From positions 2,156,001 to 2,220,000 of the forward strand of contig NC_015144.1 of the NCBI RefSeq assembly GCF_000189415.1: a stretch of 64,000 bases of DNA, read 5' to 3'. Made by a program: the position numbers and the translations under genes. The DNA comes from Weeksella virosa DSM 16922 (GTDB lineage Bacteria; Bacteroidota; Bacteroidia; Flavobacteriales; Weeksellaceae). Shown in pieces: positions 63,368 to 64,000 of this stretch. Positions within the stretch are counted from its first letter, which is position 1. Every line of letters starts with the position of its first letter. Below the pieces are notes generated by a model. The model was not told the DNA's origin and ran no database searches. It was given only the letters and a program-made list of their open reading frames with translations.

Positions 63368-64000
63368 TTAGTTTTTTATCTCTATTTCTTTATCGAAAAC
63401 ATAGCTAGATTTGAATAAATATTCCCCGTTTTCTTCTTTTGCAATCATCAGAACAGGTGTATATTTACCTTTTGGTATCAAGCGTAATAAGTTTGTTTGA
63501 AAGGTAAAGTTAGCAAATTTTGTTTGTGCCGGTACATTGTCTAATGAATATTCTGCTATATTAAAGCCTTTCCCGTCTTCATTTTCCTTCAGGTCTTTCA
63601 CTAATACTACTCGGACTTTTACCGGATTATCCTCCTTTGCATTATTTACAAGGTGTCCTCCTTCGCTTATTAAAATGACTTTATAGTCTTTCTGATTAAT
63701 CTCTAATTTGATTTTTCCTTCAAAAAAAACATCTTTTTCTGCTTTATTAGAAGTTACAATTGGCTTAAACTGAAAACCTTTTTGTTCGAAATTAGATGTA
63801 GTTTCTGCTTGTTTAGGCTCTACATTTTTGGCAGGTTGAGGTAATGTTTGTTGATCGATTTTTCCATTTTTGATATGTAAATCATTTAAAACCTTTCGAC
63901 TCATTACCAAATTATCTATAATCAGCACTGGTACATACTGACCATCTGGTAATTTTTCTGCAAAATTAGCCTTGAAATCTATTTTAATATTTCTAACACT
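63368..64000 (-). CDS. Hypothetical repeat-containing protein (5' part outside window)
   Basis: The frame is open to the right edge, so the start lies outside; a GTG at 63928 is internal. Visible part is 210 residues. Two segments resemble each other: NIKIDFKANFAEKLPDGQYVPVLIIDN near the edge and ANFTFQTNLLRLIPKGKYTPVLMIAKE near the C-terminus, suggesting repeated beta domains with Asp/Lys-G-x-Y-x-P-V-L motifs. Between them is a Pro/Gln/Thr-rich stretch (about residues 45-70 of the visible part). Probably exported and beta-rich, but the family is not recognised. Confidence 0.65.
   Translation of the reverse strand, partial: SVRNIKIDFKANFAEKLPDGQYVPVLIIDNLVMSRKVLNDLHIKNGKIDQQTLPQPAKNVEPKQAETTSNFEQKGFQFKPIVTSNKAEKDVFFEGKIKLEINQKDYKVILISEGGHLVNNAKEDNPVKVRVVLVKDLKENEDGKGFNIAEYSLDNVPAQTKFANFTFQTNLLRLIPKGKYTPVLMIAKEENGEYLFKSSYVFDKEIEIKN

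Noticed and set aside
1-64000. tRNA genes, CRISPR arrays, insertion sequences, phage genes or a replication origin
   Set aside because: I looked for cloverleaf ends, regular spaced repeats, transposase or integrase motifs and DnaA-box clusters next to dnaA/dnaN and found none.

Overview
The window comes from an AT-rich chromosome of the phylum Bacteroidota, order Flavobacteriales; a Weeksellaceae-type organism (Weeksella, Empedobacter or Elizabethkingia relatives) is my best guess, but I cannot prove the genus by eye. Support comes from a type IX secretion sorting domain (48213-49745), DUF5686 and GSCFA proteins, an SDR-type threonine dehydrogenase, a PafA-type phosphatase, an S46 dipeptidyl-peptidase, a fused IcmF mutase, a dimanganese-type (class Id) ribonucleotide reductase, and promoters with the Bacteroidota -7 box TAnnTTTG instead of sigma-70 boxes. 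I see no tRNA, rRNA, CRISPR array, insertion sequence or prophage. Most of the window is ordinary core genome with small islands of decay.

Layout. 1-8.8 kb: a split 5'-nucleotidase (the first gene is cut by the window edge), a glutaryl-CoA-type acyl-CoA dehydrogenase, a threonine dehydrogenase, and two tandem M13 metallopeptidases around a small rhodanese. 8.8-12.6 kb: nrdB-nrdA with a long leader, then miaE on the opposite strand. 12.7-17.7 kb: menaquinone genes (menA, a UPF0173 hydrolase, then menC-DUF1684-menE-DUF4442, overlapping or closely spaced). 17.8-24.5 kb: icmF, a DUF1232 gene plus miaA behind a sigma-54-like promoter, and an M28 peptidase. 24.6-31.5 kb: a PEP-mutase-family gene broken by an in-frame stop, then a heavy-metal efflux operon (small secreted protein, a CzcA pump fused to a TolC-like exporter, adaptor lipoprotein). 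31.7-45.7 kb, all minus strand: a DPP11-type peptidase, rpoN, asnS, a DUF5686 outer-membrane protein, frr, pyrH, tatD, GSCFA, polyprenyl synthase, a luciferase-like oxidoreductase and a GreA-like factor. 46-48 kb: a degraded stretch with a frameshifted DUF1648 gene, a DUF1796 gene, a gene remnant and an SMR pump. 48-64 kb: a T9SS cargo protein, katE, an ArsC-family reductase, an M3 peptidase, DUF1275, an AraC-type remnant, an M20 dipeptidase, a PafA phosphatase, a sulfurtransferase, a UMF1-type transporter and a protein cut by the right edge.

Function. The gene set fits a respiratory, menaquinone-using, protein-eating bacterium. Exported M13, M28, S46 and M3 peptidases and a cytoplasmic M20 dipeptidase would release and finish peptides. 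Threonine dehydrogenase, the glutaryl-CoA-type dehydrogenase and IcmF would feed amino-acid carbon into metabolism. PafA and the 5'-nucleotidase would salvage phosphate and nucleosides in the periplasm.

Most worth a second look: the pump-exporter fusion carrying an internal signal-peptide-like segment; three visible gene lesions (nonsense codon, frameshift, AraC remnant); the sigma-54-like promoter in a window that also encodes sigma-54; the DUF4442 hotdog protein beside menE as a candidate for the missing DHNA-CoA thioesterase; and promoters placed so close to start codons that leaderless mRNAs are likely.
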